NCBI RefSeq assembly: GCF_001399675.1
Contig: NZ_LJCO01000069.1
Coordinates: 1-64,000, forward strand
Length of the DNA stretch: 64,000 nucleotides
Reading direction: 5' to 3'
Source: Paenalicyclobacillus ferrooxydans
Lineage (GTDB): Bacteria > Bacillota > Bacilli > Alicyclobacillales > Alicyclobacillaceae
Part shown: piece by piece, positions 17,522 to 26,821 of the stretch
How positions within the stretch are numbered: position 1 is the first letter of the stretch
Layout: each line of letters starts with the position of its first letter
Made by a program: the position numbers and the translations under genes
Notes under the pieces: generated by a model
Seen by the model: the letters and a program-made list of their open reading frames with translations, nothing else
What the model was told of the DNA's origin: nothing
Databases searched by the model: none

Positions 17522-19075
17522 TTGGGGGTGGTTCACCTGGTATTTATTATTTCTATTGTCATCGTTGTGCTTTTCGTCATTTGGGGCGCATTGGCTCCGC
17601 ATCAGTTGTCTGCTGGCGCAAACTACATGCTCAGTTTCACGACAGATAAGTTCGGTTGGTTCTATCTCATCGCTGCCTTCGGTTTTCTTGTCTTCACTCT
17701 GTATCTTGCGTTCGGGAAGTACGGGAAAATTCGCCTTGGGGCTGACGATGAGGAACCTGAGTATTCGTATGTAACTTGGTTTGCCATGTTGTTCAGCGCG
17801 GGAATGGGGATTGGTCTTGTGTTTTGGGGTGTCGCGGAGCCCATTGACCACTATGTTTCGCCGCCGATGGGATTGACTCCGAAATCCTCTGAAGCAGCGA
17901 CATGGGCAGAACGGTACAGTTTTTTCCATTGGGGATTACAACCGTGGGCCATCTATGCTGTGATTGGACTTGCCTTGGCGTATTTCAACTTCCGTAAGGG
18001 TTCCAAAGGCCTTATTAGTGCGACCTTCTATCCCATACTTGGTGACAGAGTCAACGGAAGCATTGGCAAGACCATTGATATCCTGGCCGTTCTTGCTACG
18101 GTATTTGGTGTCGCGACGTCACTTGGACTTGGCACACTGCAAATTAATGGTGGCCTAAATGCTTTGTTTGGCGTTCCGTCTACTCGCATTCTGCAGATTT
18201 CTATCATCGCAGTTGTGACGGTGCTGTTTTTGATTTCGGCAACAACAGGGTTAGACAAGGGCATCAAGATTCTTAGCAATACCAATCTCATCGTAGCAGC
18301 CGTGTTGCTCTTGTTTACGTTGTTTTTGGGACCAACGTGGTTTCTGTTTGATACGTTTACATCGACGCTCGGCGGTTACCTCCAAAATCTCGTACGGATG
18401 AGCCTCCGGCTGGCGCCATTTCGGCCGAGTACGTGGATTGCCAACTGGACTCTCTTTTACTGGGCCTGGTGGATTGCATGGGCGCCGTTTGTTGGCATGT
18501 TTATCGCCCGTGTCTCAAGGGGACGGACCATCCGTGAGTTTGTGACCGGTGTGCTTCTGGTCCCAAGTCTCGTGAGTTTTCTCTGGTTTTCTGTATTTGG
18601 TGGAACGGCATTGCATCTGCAAATGTTTCAAGGCGTAGATATTGCTTCTGTGGTGCAAAAGGACATGTCAAAAGCCTTATTTGTTGTGTTACGGCACCTT
18701 CCGTTGGGGTGGCCGCTGGCGGTGATTGCCACAATTCTAATTGTGACCTTCTTTGTGACGTCAGCGGATTCCGCGACTTTCGTGCTTGGTATGCTGTCTT
18801 CCGACGGGAGTTTAAATCCATCTAACCGAGTGAAGGTAACTTGGGGCATATTGCAGTCCTTGATTGCGGTGGTACTCTTGCTTAGCGGAGGGTTACAAGG
18901 ACTGCAGACTGCATCCATTGTTGCCGCGCTTCCCTTTGCCGTTATCATGATTGTGATGTGCTATTCCTTGGTGAAAGCTCTGAATGAGGATTTACGGAAC
19001 CAACGTCGACAAGAGAATGAAGAAATTCGCCGGATAAGGGTTCTGCTTCAAGCGGATAAAAGAACCTCTCCGTGA
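17522..19075 (+). CDS. BCCT family transporter (betaine/choline/carnitine type)
   Basis: About 517 residues with 12 hydrophobic segments. The BCCT hallmark region reads FFHWGLQPWAIYAVIGLALA, and the central tryptophan-rich signature reads WTLFYWAWWIAWAPFVGMFIARVSRGRT, both near-consensus. FSAGMGIGLVFWGVAEP is also typical. The family imports glycine betaine, choline or carnitine with Na+ or H+ for osmoprotection. The start is uncertain: the frame given begins at TTG 17522, has no good ribosome site, and continues open upstream (codons for NEQGAGKDP) without an ATG. A nearby ATG at 17484 is in another frame. Confidence 0.88.
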   Translation: MGVVHLVFIISIVIVVLFVIWGALAPHQLSAGANYMLSFTTDKFGWFYLIAAFGFLVFTLYLAFGKYGKIRLGADDEEPEYSYVTWFAMLFSAGMGIGLVFWGVAEPIDHYVSPPMGLTPKSSEAATWAERYSFFHWGLQPWAIYAVIGLALAYFNFRKGSKGLISATFYPILGDRVNGSIGKTIDILAVLATVFGVATSLGLGTLQINGGLNALFGVPSTRILQISIIAVVTVLFLISATTGLDKGIKILSNTNLIVAAVLLLFTLFLGPTWFLFDTFTSTLGGYLQNLVRMSLRLAPFRPSTWIANWTLFYWAWWIAWAPFVGMFIARVSRGRTIREFVTGVLLVPSLVSFLWFSVFGGTALHLQMFQGVDIASVVQKDMSKALFVVLRHLPLGWPLAVIATILIVTFFVTSADSATFVLGMLSSDGSLNPSNRVKVTWGILQSLIAVVLLLSGGLQGLQTASIVAALPFAVIMIVMCYSLVKALNEDLRNQRRQENEEIRRIRVLLQADKRTSP

Positions 19076-19155
19076 AGGTAACAGTTCTAGTGGCAGAAAA
19101 AGCCGAAACGAAGGAACAATGCTCGCTGCATAAATCGCCTTATTCTATAAAGTCC

Positions 19156-19184
19156 TTGACTCCCATCAGAAAAGTGTGTATTTT
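19156..19184 (+). promoter_or_regulatory. Sigma-A-type promoter of the transsulfuration gene
   Basis: TTGACT at 19156-19161 and TATTTT at 19179-19184 are separated by exactly 17 bases. The start codon follows about 80 nt downstream, leaving a leader with a GC-rich stretch but no recognisable S-box. Confidence 0.6.
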
Positions 19185-19267
19185 GACCGACAGAAGATCA
19201 CACCAGGTGGGAGACGAGGGACGGAGCACGCCTTCGGATCAGGGCCTGCAGCGAGGAGAGACCAGCT

Positions 19268-20407
19268 TTGAAACTAGAGACGAAGCTTGCCCAGGCTGGA
19301 AATCGGATCGATAAGACAACGGGAGCAATTTCAATCCCGATTCACCATTCGACGACTTACGCGCACCCGCGTTTTACAGAAAGTACAGGCTTTGACTACT
19401 CACGGATGGGGAATCCAACCAGGCAGGTCTTGGAACAGACCATTGCGGAACTGGAAGGCGGTACAGCCGGATTTGCGTTTGCCTCTGGTATGGCTGCCAT
19501 TCACTGTGTCTGCCAGTTGTTTCAATCCGGCGATCACCTGATTGTGTCCAATGACCTATACGGCGGCACATATCGGCTGATTGAACAAATTCTGCGGCCG
19601 ATTGGTGTGAGCGCCACGTACGTAAATACATCCGATACGGCGCAGGTCGAGGCAGCTATGAGTACTGCGACAAAGGCGATTTTCATTGAGACGCCGACCA
19701 ATCCAACGATGCAGATTACGGATATTAGGGCGTGTGTCGAGCTTGCGCAGTTAAAAGGCGTCACGGTTATTGTCGATAATACGTTTATGACGCCGGTGTA
19801 CCAGAGACCGCTCGAGCTTGGTGCAGACATCGTTGTCCACTCTGCCACGAAGTTTCTCGGCGGCCACAACGATGTCCTTGCGGGCCTCGTGGTCACCAAA
19901 GACAGCTTTCTCGCACAGCGTATTGCCTTCTACCAAAACGCGATTGGGGCGGTACTGGGTCCACAGGATGCCTGGTTACTCCTGCGTGGGATGAAGACAC
20001 TTGCACTTCGGATGGAGCGGCATGAAGAAAATGCCCGCGCGCTCGCTGATTGGCTCGTCACCCACCCGGCAATTACCCGAGTCTACTACCCGGGGCTATC
20101 CACTCATCCCGGCAAGCAGGTGCAGGAACGACAATCCACCGGTTACGGGGGCGTGATTTCGTTTGAGGTGGCAGACAAATCAATGGCGCCGCATGTCCTC
20201 GACGCCGTTCGGTTAATCACGTTTGCGGAGAGTCTCGGCGGCGTCGAGTCCTTAATCACGTTCCCTGCGGTCCAGACCCATGCGGATATCCCGCAAGCCG
20301 TTCGGGAATCGATTGGCGTGACGGAGAGACTGCTTCGCTTGTCCGTTGGCATCGAACATATCGAGGACCTAAAGGCAGACCTTGAACAGGCCCTTGCGAG
20401 TGCTTAG
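19268..20407 (+). CDS. Cys/Met metabolism PLP-dependent enzyme (cystathionine gamma-synthase / beta-lyase family)
   Basis: 379 residues, full length. The PLP lysine lies in the signature HSATKFLGGHNDVLAG; the substrate-side motifs YSRMGNPTR, ASGMAAI and DNTFMTP are all present, as is the C-terminal SLGGVESL block. Members join or split cystathionine in methionine and cysteine synthesis; MetI, MetC and MccB cannot be separated by eye. Translation begins at TTG, supported by GAGGAG eight to nine bases upstream. It is followed by deoD after 91 nt that include a separate TATAAT. Confidence 0.9.
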   Translation: MKLETKLAQAGNRIDKTTGAISIPIHHSTTYAHPRFTESTGFDYSRMGNPTRQVLEQTIAELEGGTAGFAFASGMAAIHCVCQLFQSGDHLIVSNDLYGGTYRLIEQILRPIGVSATYVNTSDTAQVEAAMSTATKAIFIETPTNPTMQITDIRACVELAQLKGVTVIVDNTFMTPVYQRPLELGADIVVHSATKFLGGHNDVLAGLVVTKDSFLAQRIAFYQNAIGAVLGPQDAWLLLRGMKTLALRMERHEENARALADWLVTHPAITRVYYPGLSTHPGKQVQERQSTGYGGVISFEVADKSMAPHVLDAVRLITFAESLGGVESLITFPAVQTHADIPQAVRESIGVTERLLRLSVGIEHIEDLKADLEQALASA

Positions 20408-20432
20408 ATTCGTCATTTGAGTCCAAAAAGGT

Positions 20433-20438
20433 TATAAT
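20433..20438 (+). promoter_or_regulatory. -10 element upstream of deoD
   Basis: A perfect TATAAT lies about 60 nt before the deoD start. A good -35 at 17 bases is not visible, so the promoter is tentative. Confidence 0.35.
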
Positions 20439-20498
20439 ACACACTACATGTTCCATCTGCGTCACGAATCTGCGCGTCACTCAAAGGAGGTTCCTGTG

Positions 20499-21209
20499 AT
20501 GAGCGTACACATCAGCGCGAATGCCGGGGAAATTGCAGACACTATTTTACTTCCGGGAGATCCGCTCCGTGCTAAGTTCATCGCGGAAAACTTCTTGGAG
20601 AATGCAAAGTGCTATAACGAAGTCCGCGGGATGTACGGGTTTACTGGACAATACCGCGGAAAACGCGTATCTGTTCAGGGAACAGGGATGGGCGTGCCCT
20701 CGATTTCGATTTACGCGAATGAGTTAATGCAGAGCTATGAGGTCAAAAGCCTCATTCGGGTCGGCACGTGCGGTGCATATCAGCCGTCCATTCGTGTGCG
20801 CGATCTCGTTTTAGCCATGGCAGCGTCCACGGACTCTGCTGTGAATCGGGTCCGCTTTCCACACCTCGACTATGCACCAACTGCGGATTTCAATCTTCTT
20901 CAAAAAGCCTTTCAGGCGGCCGTCGCAAAGGGCGTTTCCGTTCACGTCGGGTCGGTTTTTACCAGCGACTCGTTTTACCGTGAAGAAGGGGACACCACGG
21001 TAGAACGTTTAACGGCTTACGGAACCTTGGCGGTCGAGATGGAGACTGCGGCGCTGTACACACTTGCAGCCAAGTACGGAGCGAAGGCTCTGTCCGTGCT
21101 GACCGTCAGTGATCACCTCGTCACAGGGGAGGAGACATCCTCTGAAGAGCGTCAGTCCTCTTTTGCAGACATGATAGATGTTGCTCTGCAAGCTGCCACT
21201 GCGGAATAA
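20499..21209 (+). CDS. deoD: Purine-nucleoside phosphorylase, DeoD type
   Basis: 236 residues, the usual DeoD length. Motifs include the phosphate-site [37 protein letters not shown], and the purine-site [12 protein letters not shown] and SVLTVSDHL. The enzyme splits purine nucleosides with phosphate to base and ribose-1-phosphate, and is a cytoplasmic hexamer in Bacillus. AAAGGAGG is eight bases before ATG 20499. The frame extends to 20448 but that part is not protein-like. Confidence 0.95.
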   Translation: MSVHISANAGEIADTILLPGDPLRAKFIAENFLENAKCYNEVRGMYGFTGQYRGKRVSVQGTGMGVPSISIYANELMQSYEVKSLIRVGTCGAYQPSIRVRDLVLAMAASTDSAVNRVRFPHLDYAPTADFNLLQKAFQAAVAKGVSVHVGSVFTSDSFYREEGDTTVERLTAYGTLAVEMETAALYTLAAKYGAKALSVLTVSDHLVTGEETSSEERQSSFADMIDVALQAATAE

Positions 21210-21419
21210 CCCGATTTCATCAAGAAAAAACACCTGCCACCTTAGCGTTAGCACAGGTTTTGCGTGTTTCACGCCTGCCAACCATCCAACTTTTTTGCGT
21301 CCAAATGGATGCTCCGTCACATGCGAAGACAGCGATCTGCAGGTGCAAGGATATCTGCGCATAGATATCTCGCTAGAGGACGCACAGACAAAGAGGAATC
21401 ATTGGAGGGAGAGAACCGG

Positions 21420-24329
21420 ATGCCAGAACGCGAAGTGACTGAAGCACCCTTACACAGAGATATCAGAATCCTCGGTAACATACTTGGCGAAATCATTGTT
21501 GAACAGTGCGGGAAAGCTGTTTTTGATCACGTTGAAAACCTCCGCTCTCTATCAAAAGCATTTCGCCAGGCCCCGTCGGACGACTTGAAGCAAGCCTTTC
21601 AAGACTATGTGAATGCAGTCTCAGTCGACGATCGCCTTTTTGTTATCCGGTCGTTCGCGCTTTACTTTGAGCTCATCAACTTGGCTGAACAGCATCACCG
21701 GATCCGCAGAAAACGCGAGTACGAGAGAGCTGAGCGGCCTGTCTTGCAGCGAGGATCGATTGAAAGTGCCATGGCCGCGTTTCAAGCTCGCGGTATCGAC
21801 GCGGAACACCTGAAAAACATCGTCGAAGGCCTTGGTGTCGAACTCGTTTTAACGGCGCATCCAACGGAAGCGACGAGACGCAGCATTCTAGATAAGCACC
21901 AACGGATAGCGGTCCTTCTCGAACGTTTGGACGATCCGCTGCTCTCAACCCGCGCAGCGCGCACGATTGAGCGTGAAATCCGTGCGGAGATCGTGAGCAT
22001 TTGGCAGACCAGTCCAATTCGGGATAAGCGGATCACGGTGCTTGGCGAGGTCAGAAACGGACTTTACTTTCTCGACAGCATCCTGTTTGACATCCTGCCC
22101 GAAGTCCACCTGCACCTCGAAGAAGAACTCACAAAAGCATACCCGAATCAAGATTGGCAGGTGCCGAGCTTTCTTCGTTTCGGTTCTTGGATGGGTGGAG
22201 ACCGGGATGGAAATCCCAATGTCACGGCTGATATCACGTGGCAGACGCTCCTGATTCACTTTGAACTGGCACTCAGCAAATACGCCCAGCGGCTTGAGAC
22301 GATGTCGCTCGACCTCAGCCAATCATCCACTCTTGTCCCGGTTAGCGACGAATTGATTGCGTCACTGCAATTGCAGACAGCCAGCGAAATTCCATCTGAG
22401 CCTTACCGGGCCAAGATCGACCACATGATGGCTCGCTTAGCCTCTTCTCGGGTGGGACTTGAAACGGCACGGAAAGGTAGTCTGCTCGGTTCAACTGCAG
22501 CTTCCAACCCGAGCCAAAGTGGAGGCACGGACCACGTACCGGATTCGGGTCAGAAACCGGGTCAGGACAGATCAGGATATATCCGCCCTTATACAGGCGC
22601 CAAGGAGTTGCTGGCCGACTTGTACCTCATCGACCGCTCTTTGCGGGAAAACCACGGAGCAGAGGTGGCGGATGCAAAGGTCAGGCCGCTCATTCAGCAG
22701 GTGGAGTTATTCGGTTTTCACATGGCTACCCTCGACATTCGGCAGCACAGCGGTGTGCACGAATCGAGCGTGGCGGAGCTTTTAAAGGCGGCTCAGATTC
22801 GCTCTGATTACATGGAAATGCAAGAGGACGAACGGATTGCTCTCCTCACGGATCTGATTGTTGACCCGCGCCCCGTATGGAGCCGCTTCTATCAACTCTC
22901 ACCGACGACGATGGAAGCCTTGAAGGTGTTTGACATCATCAAGCTCGGGAAAGACCAACTCGGTGAAGACTGTATCCAGACGTATCTCATCTCGATGACA
23001 CAGGGTGTCAGTGACCTCCTTGAGGTCCTGTTTTTGGCGAAAGAAGCGGGACTCGTGCAGGTTGAGAACGGTGAGATTGTGGAAAGTCGGTTGAATGTGG
23101 TTCCTTTGTTTGAAACGATTGACGACCTGCGGCGAGCGCCGAGTATGGTCGAAGAACTGCTGACCAACCCGACTTTCAAAAGCCAGGTCAGAGCCCATGG
23201 TCAGTCACAGGAGATCATGCTCGGGTATTCCGACAGCAACAAAGACGGTGGTGTCCTTACGGCCAACTGGGAATTGTACAAAGCGCAAAAGGCGATGCTT
23301 CAGAGTGCCAAAGAACACGGTGTGCGGCTCAAGTTCTTTCACGGTCGCGGCGGTGCGCTGGGGCGCGGCGGCGGTCCAGTCGAACGCAGCATTCTTGCCC
23401 AGCCGCCAGAGGCGCTGCTCGGTAAAGTCAAGATAACCGAGCAAGGAGAGGTCATCGCGCAGAGATACAGCCATCCTGGGCTTGCCGAGCGTTCATTGGA
23501 GTCGGCGGTGGCCGCAGTCCTCACTGGATCGCTGAATGTCCAGACCCCATCCATGCAACGTACGGAAACCATGTGGTCGAGTATTGTTGAGCGACTGTCT
23601 GAAACTTCCTATCAGTGCTATCACAACTTTATCTACGGTACAGAAGACTTCCTTCCCTACTTTCAACAGGCAACGCCCATCAATGAAATCGGGGCGTTGA
23701 ATATCGGATCGCGCCCGGCGAAGCGCAAAAACTCCGCTCGCATTGAGGACTTGCGTGCCATTCCTTGGGTGTTTTCTTGGACTCAAACGCGACACCTGTT
23801 GCCTGCATGGTTTGGTTTTGGGACTGCCGTCGAGGAGTATATGGCGGGACTCGGAGATGATCCAACGGCAACGTTTGGCGCTGAAAAAAACCTGCTTACG
23901 GAGCGCAACAAGCGGATGCGGACGCTTCGCGACATGAATAAAAAATGGCCTTTCTTTCGGGCACTCGTAGACAACCTGCAGATGGCGTTGGCGAAGACGG
24001 ACCTCACCATCGCCTCCGCGTATGTGGAATTGGTTGAGGATGAGACGCTCGCACGGCGCGTCTTTGCAGGGATTGAGGCCGAGTTTGAGCGCACAAGGCA
24101 TTGGGTGCTCGAAATTACTGAGCAGGCGGAACTGCTCGATAACAGCCCGGTCATCAAGGAGTCGATTCGGCTTCGCAATCCGTATGTCGATCCGCTTTCC
24201 TACTTCCAGGTCGCATTGCTGAAAGAATTGCGGACGTTAAGTACGGATGACCCGCGCTATGCGGAAACGCTCCAGGCTGTGCTTTGGACCATTAAAGGCA
24301 TCGCATCCGGACTTCGTAATACAGGCTGA
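21420..24329 (+). CDS. ppc: Phosphoenolpyruvate carboxylase
   Basis: 969 residues. It carboxylates PEP to oxaloacetate to refill the TCA cycle. Catalytic motifs are intact: VLTAHPTEATRRS with the essential His (about residue 145), GYSDSNKDGG (about 600) and the glycine loop FHGRGGALGRGGGP (about 640). The conserved C-terminus, normally QNTG, reads RNTG. An insert rich in Ser/Gly/Gln (about residues 353-385, around HVPDSGQKPGQDRSG) is not usual for the family. ATG 21420 has GGAGGG upstream; the frame extends to 21264 but that part is not coding. The 3' end is followed by two degenerate copies of its own last 39 bp. Confidence 0.95.
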   Translation: MPEREVTEAPLHRDIRILGNILGEIIVEQCGKAVFDHVENLRSLSKAFRQAPSDDLKQAFQDYVNAVSVDDRLFVIRSFALYFELINLAEQHHRIRRKREYERAERPVLQRGSIESAMAAFQARGIDAEHLKNIVEGLGVELVLTAHPTEATRRSILDKHQRIAVLLERLDDPLLSTRAARTIEREIRAEIVSIWQTSPIRDKRITVLGEVRNGLYFLDSILFDILPEVHLHLEEELTKAYPNQDWQVPSFLRFGSWMGGDRDGNPNVTADITWQTLLIHFELALSKYAQRLETMSLDLSQSSTLVPVSDELIASLQLQTASEIPSEPYRAKIDHMMARLASSRVGLETARKGSLLGSTAASNPSQSGGTDHVPDSGQKPGQDRSGYIRPYTGAKELLADLYLIDRSLRENHGAEVADAKVRPLIQQVELFGFHMATLDIRQHSGVHESSVAELLKAAQIRSDYMEMQEDERIALLTDLIVDPRPVWSRFYQLSPTTMEALKVFDIIKLGKDQLGEDCIQTYLISMTQGVSDLLEVLFLAKEAGLVQVENGEIVESRLNVVPLFETIDDLRRAPSMVEELLTNPTFKSQVRAHGQSQEIMLGYSDSNKDGGVLTANWELYKAQKAMLQSAKEHGVRLKFFHGRGGALGRGGGPVERSILAQPPEALLGKVKITEQGEVIAQRYSHPGLAERSLESAVAAVLTGSLNVQTPSMQRTETMWSSIVERLSETSYQCYHNFIYGTEDFLPYFQQATPINEIGALNIGSRPAKRKNSARIEDLRAIPWVFSWTQTRHLLPAWFGFGTAVEEYMAGLGDDPTATFGAEKNLLTERNKRMRTLRDMNKKWPFFRALVDNLQMALAKTDLTIASAYVELVEDETLARRVFAGIEAEFERTRHWVLEITEQAELLDNSPVIKESIRLRNPYVDPLSYFQVALLKELRTLSTDDPRYAETLQAVLWTIKGIASGLRNTG

Positions 24330-24417
24330 GATAACGGGATTGCATCCGGGTTTCGGGCTACAGGCTGAGATAAAAGTATCGCATCCGGACTTCGCAATAC
24401 CTGCTGATAATTCGACA
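24301..24417 (+). repeat. Three 39-bp tandem copies of the ppc 3' end
   Basis: Copies at 24301-24339, 24340-24378 and 24379-24417 share T(C/T)GCATCCGG(A/G)(C/T)TTCG and CTGAGATAA. The first copy contains the last codons and stop of ppc; the next two have diverged and contain stops. The unit is 13 codons, so the phase is kept. Confidence 0.85.
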
Positions 24418-24487
24418 GGATCTGTCAAGAAGGTATGTACACAATTTGGTATACTCCAAAGTATCAGTGTGGCGAGGAGAAAAGTCT

Positions 24488-25273
24488 GTGATTGTAGAAC
24501 TGAAGGACGTATTTTGGCGTCAAAAGGGGCGCGTGATTCTGTCAGAGGTAAACTGGCAGATTGAGTCAGGTCAGCATTTTGCGTTAATAGGTCCTAACGG
24601 ATCGGGCAAGACCAGCTTGCTGAACATCATTCTCGGTTATCAGTGGCCCACAAGGGGACAGGTCTCGGTTCTTGGCAACCGCTATGGCGCTTGTGATATG
24701 CAGACCGTGAGAAAGTCGATTGCGTACGTAAGTGCATCCCTCGGAGCTCGTTTCCACGCTGCTCACGCAGAGGACTTGGCGCGGGAAGTCGTCAAGAGCG
24801 GCAAGCATGCCGCGATTGGAACGAGCTACCACCGCTTTACAGAAGCAGATGATGAGCGAGCAGAGGGAATGCTCGAAACGTTTGGGTGTCTGCGTTTGGC
24901 GGATACGCCGTTCTCTCAGCTGTCCCAGGGGGAGCAGCAAAAAGTATTGCTCGCACGGGCGTGGATGGGCCAGCCTCAACTGATGATCCTGGACGAGCCG
25001 TGTACGGGGCTCGATGTGGGGGGGCGGGAAAACCTCCTCTCTGCCCTCTCTGCCCTCGGTCGTCGTGAGGATGCTCCGGCGATGATTTATGTGACGCATC
25101 ACGTGGAAGAAGTTTTGCCGGTGTTTACGCACGCCCTGGTTGTGAAGTCGGGTACAGTTCTGGCATCAGGTGAAAAACAACAGGTACTGACGGATGACAC
25201 ACTCACTCGTGCATTTGAGGTTCCCTGTCAGGTTACGTGGCAAAGCGGCCGTCCGTGGTTACGTGTCGTGTAG
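24488..25273 (+). CDS. ABC transporter ATP-binding protein (YlmA/ModF-like)
   Basis: 261 residues forming one nucleotide-binding domain: Walker A GPNGSGKTS, signature LSQGEQQKV, Walker B LMILDEP and the switch His in YVTHHVEE. No permease gene is adjacent, so the partner is unknown; single ATPases of the YlmA type are often found alone. The start is GTG 24488, eight bases after GAGGAG; a longer frame from 24446 would contain that site. It is the first gene before the cox cluster but a 130-bp repeat array separates them. Confidence 0.85.
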   Translation: MIVELKDVFWRQKGRVILSEVNWQIESGQHFALIGPNGSGKTSLLNIILGYQWPTRGQVSVLGNRYGACDMQTVRKSIAYVSASLGARFHAAHAEDLAREVVKSGKHAAIGTSYHRFTEADDERAEGMLETFGCLRLADTPFSQLSQGEQQKVLLARAWMGQPQLMILDEPCTGLDVGGRENLLSALSALGRREDAPAMIYVTHHVEEVLPVFTHALVVKSGTVLASGEKQQVLTDDTLTRAFEVPCQVTWQSGRPWLRVV

Positions 25274-25401
25274 TCAGGTAGTCAGGTAGTCAGGTAGTCA
25301 GGTAGTCAGGTAGTCAGGTAGTCAGGTAGTCAGGTAGTCAGGTAGTCAGGTAGTCAGGTAGTCAGGTAGTCAGGTAGTCAGGTAGTCAGGTAGTCAGGTA
25401 G
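25271..25401 (+). repeat. 8-bp tandem array TAGTCAGG, about 16 copies
   Basis: 131 nt of essentially perfect TAGTCAGG repeats. The first TAG is the stop codon of the ABC ATPase gene. As 8 is not a multiple of 3, every reading frame on the plus strand meets a TAG in the array. Confidence 0.97.
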
Positions 25402-25443
25402 GCACGGTTTGACAAATGACAATTGAAACGGGAGGACGACGGT

Positions 25444-25896
25444 ATGCAACTTGAAGGCACGAAAGCGTTCCCGACAGCACCAATGGCAACGTATGAACTC
25501 ATCACCAACCCCGACGCGATTCAGCGCGCCATGCCCGGACTGAAAGAACTTCGTGCTGTTTCTGACACCTCTTACGAAGCCCGGATGGAAGTGGGCGTTG
25601 CAGGAATTAAGGGTGTTTACGACGGCACGCTCGACATGGCCGATGTTGTTCCTGGTGAGTCGTATCGGCTGATTGTCAAAGGTGAGGGGCCGATGGGGTT
25701 TATGGATGCAGATGTGGCGGTCCAAATCCGAGCGTCTGACGCAGGAACAGCGGTCAGTTATCAAGGTGAAGCCAAGGTCGGCGGAACGGTTGCGGGTGTT
25801 GGTCAGCGCATGCTCTCTGGAGTCGCGAAGTTCATTATCAATCAATTCTTCAATGCTCTGGTCAAAGAAGCGAAGACCATCGCCAAGGAAGCATAA
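25444..25896 (+). CDS. coxG: CoxG-family protein (CO dehydrogenase subunit G-like, SRPBCC fold)
   Basis: 150 residues. The START/SRPBCC-type N-terminus (MQLEGTKAFPTAPMATYELI) and DPDAIQRAMPGL-like segment (here NPDAIQRAMPGLKEL), GIKGVYDGTLDMADV and GVGQRMLSGVAKFIINQFF are typical of CoxG. The C-terminal part gives an amphipathic helix. In Oligotropha-type systems CoxG helps attach the dehydrogenase to the membrane and quinone pool. GGGAGG is eight bases before the ATG. It opens the cox-type gene run. Confidence 0.88.
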   Translation: MQLEGTKAFPTAPMATYELITNPDAIQRAMPGLKELRAVSDTSYEARMEVGVAGIKGVYDGTLDMADVVPGESYRLIVKGEGPMGFMDADVAVQIRASDAGTAVSYQGEAKVGGTVAGVGQRMLSGVAKFIINQFFNALVKEAKTIAKEA

Positions 25897-25920
25897 CAAC
25901 CAAGACAGGAAGTGACAGGA

Positions 25921-26808
25921 TTGGCGAATGATGAAACAAATGCGGGTCGTCATTTGAATGGCCGGATGAATGACCGGCCCAGTCCGGGTGCCCTGGAACA
26001 TGGGTTACGCGAAGCCGGGTATGTGGCTGGCCCGCATCTTGCCAAGATGATCTCGCTTGGTTGCACGATGCCTCGTCCGATTCTTCTCGAGGGTCCTGCG
26101 GGAGTCGGAAAGACGTCTCTCGCTGCAGCATTGGCAGAGGTGCTCGAAAGAGACATCGTTCGATTGCAATGTTACGAGGGTATCACGGCCGATCAAGCGC
26201 TCTACGAATGGAACTACCACAAACAATTTGCAGCACTTACCGTAGATAAATCGTCTGACGTCTTTACGTCCGAATATCTGCTTGAGCGCCCGTTGATGCG
26301 CGCCTTGAACCGCCCTTCAGTGCTCTTGATTGACGAAGTTGACAGAGCAGATGAAGGATTTGAAGCCCTATTGCTCGAATTTTTGGGAGAGTACACAATT
26401 TCAGTTCCGGAATGGAAGACTGTCCATGCTGAAGTGCCGCCTGTCGTTCTTCTGACCTCCAATCGAACGCGTCCGCTCAGTGATGCGCTTCGCAGGCGAT
26501 GTCTGTTCTACCGCTTTGAGTGGCCAGAAGAAGTGCAAGAGCATGAAATCGTCTCCTCTCACGTTCCTGAGTTGCCGGAGTCAGAGATGCAGATGGTCGT
26601 CAAGGCAGTTCGCGCCCTGCGTACGTGGAACCTCATCAAACCGCCGGGGGTCGCGGAGTGCATTGACTGGGCAAAGGCACTTTCTTTGGAAACGGGCGGC
26701 TGGTCGCTCGATTTTGCCAGTCAAACCATCGGTTGCGTAGTGAAAGACGTACTCGACATGGAGGTGGTCGCGAAGCGCCTCAAAGAGCTCTTCTCTGGCG
26801 AGACCTGA
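25921..26808 (+). CDS. coxD: MoxR-family AAA+ ATPase (CoxD-like)
   Basis: 295 residues. Walker A is GPAGVGKTSL, Walker B is LLIDEVDRAD, sensor 1 is VVLLTSNRTR, and the arginine-finger region is DALRRRC. CoxD-type MoxR ATPases act as chaperones in building the Cu/Mo site of CO dehydrogenase or related hydroxylases, together with the VWA protein CoxE. The start is taken as TTG 25921 with AGGAAG eight bases upstream; GTG 25912 is possible but overlaps that site. The gene follows coxG by 24 nt. Confidence 0.88.
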   Translation: MANDETNAGRHLNGRMNDRPSPGALEHGLREAGYVAGPHLAKMISLGCTMPRPILLEGPAGVGKTSLAAALAEVLERDIVRLQCYEGITADQALYEWNYHKQFAALTVDKSSDVFTSEYLLERPLMRALNRPSVLLIDEVDRADEGFEALLLEFLGEYTISVPEWKTVHAEVPPVVLLTSNRTRPLSDALRRRCLFYRFEWPEEVQEHEIVSSHVPELPESEMQMVVKAVRALRTWNLIKPPGVAECIDWAKALSLETGGWSLDFASQTIGCVVKDVLDMEVVAKRLKELFSGET

Positions 26809-26821
26809 AGGGACCCTGACG

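Noticed and set aside
19185-19267. S-box or T-box leader for the transsulfuration gene
   Set aside because: None of the conserved core strings of either class is present in this leader, unlike the clear S-box at 41.7 kb.
24319-24380. CTGAGA strings resembling part of a TPP riboswitch
   Set aside because: They belong to the 39-bp ppc tail repeat; the other THI-box elements are missing.
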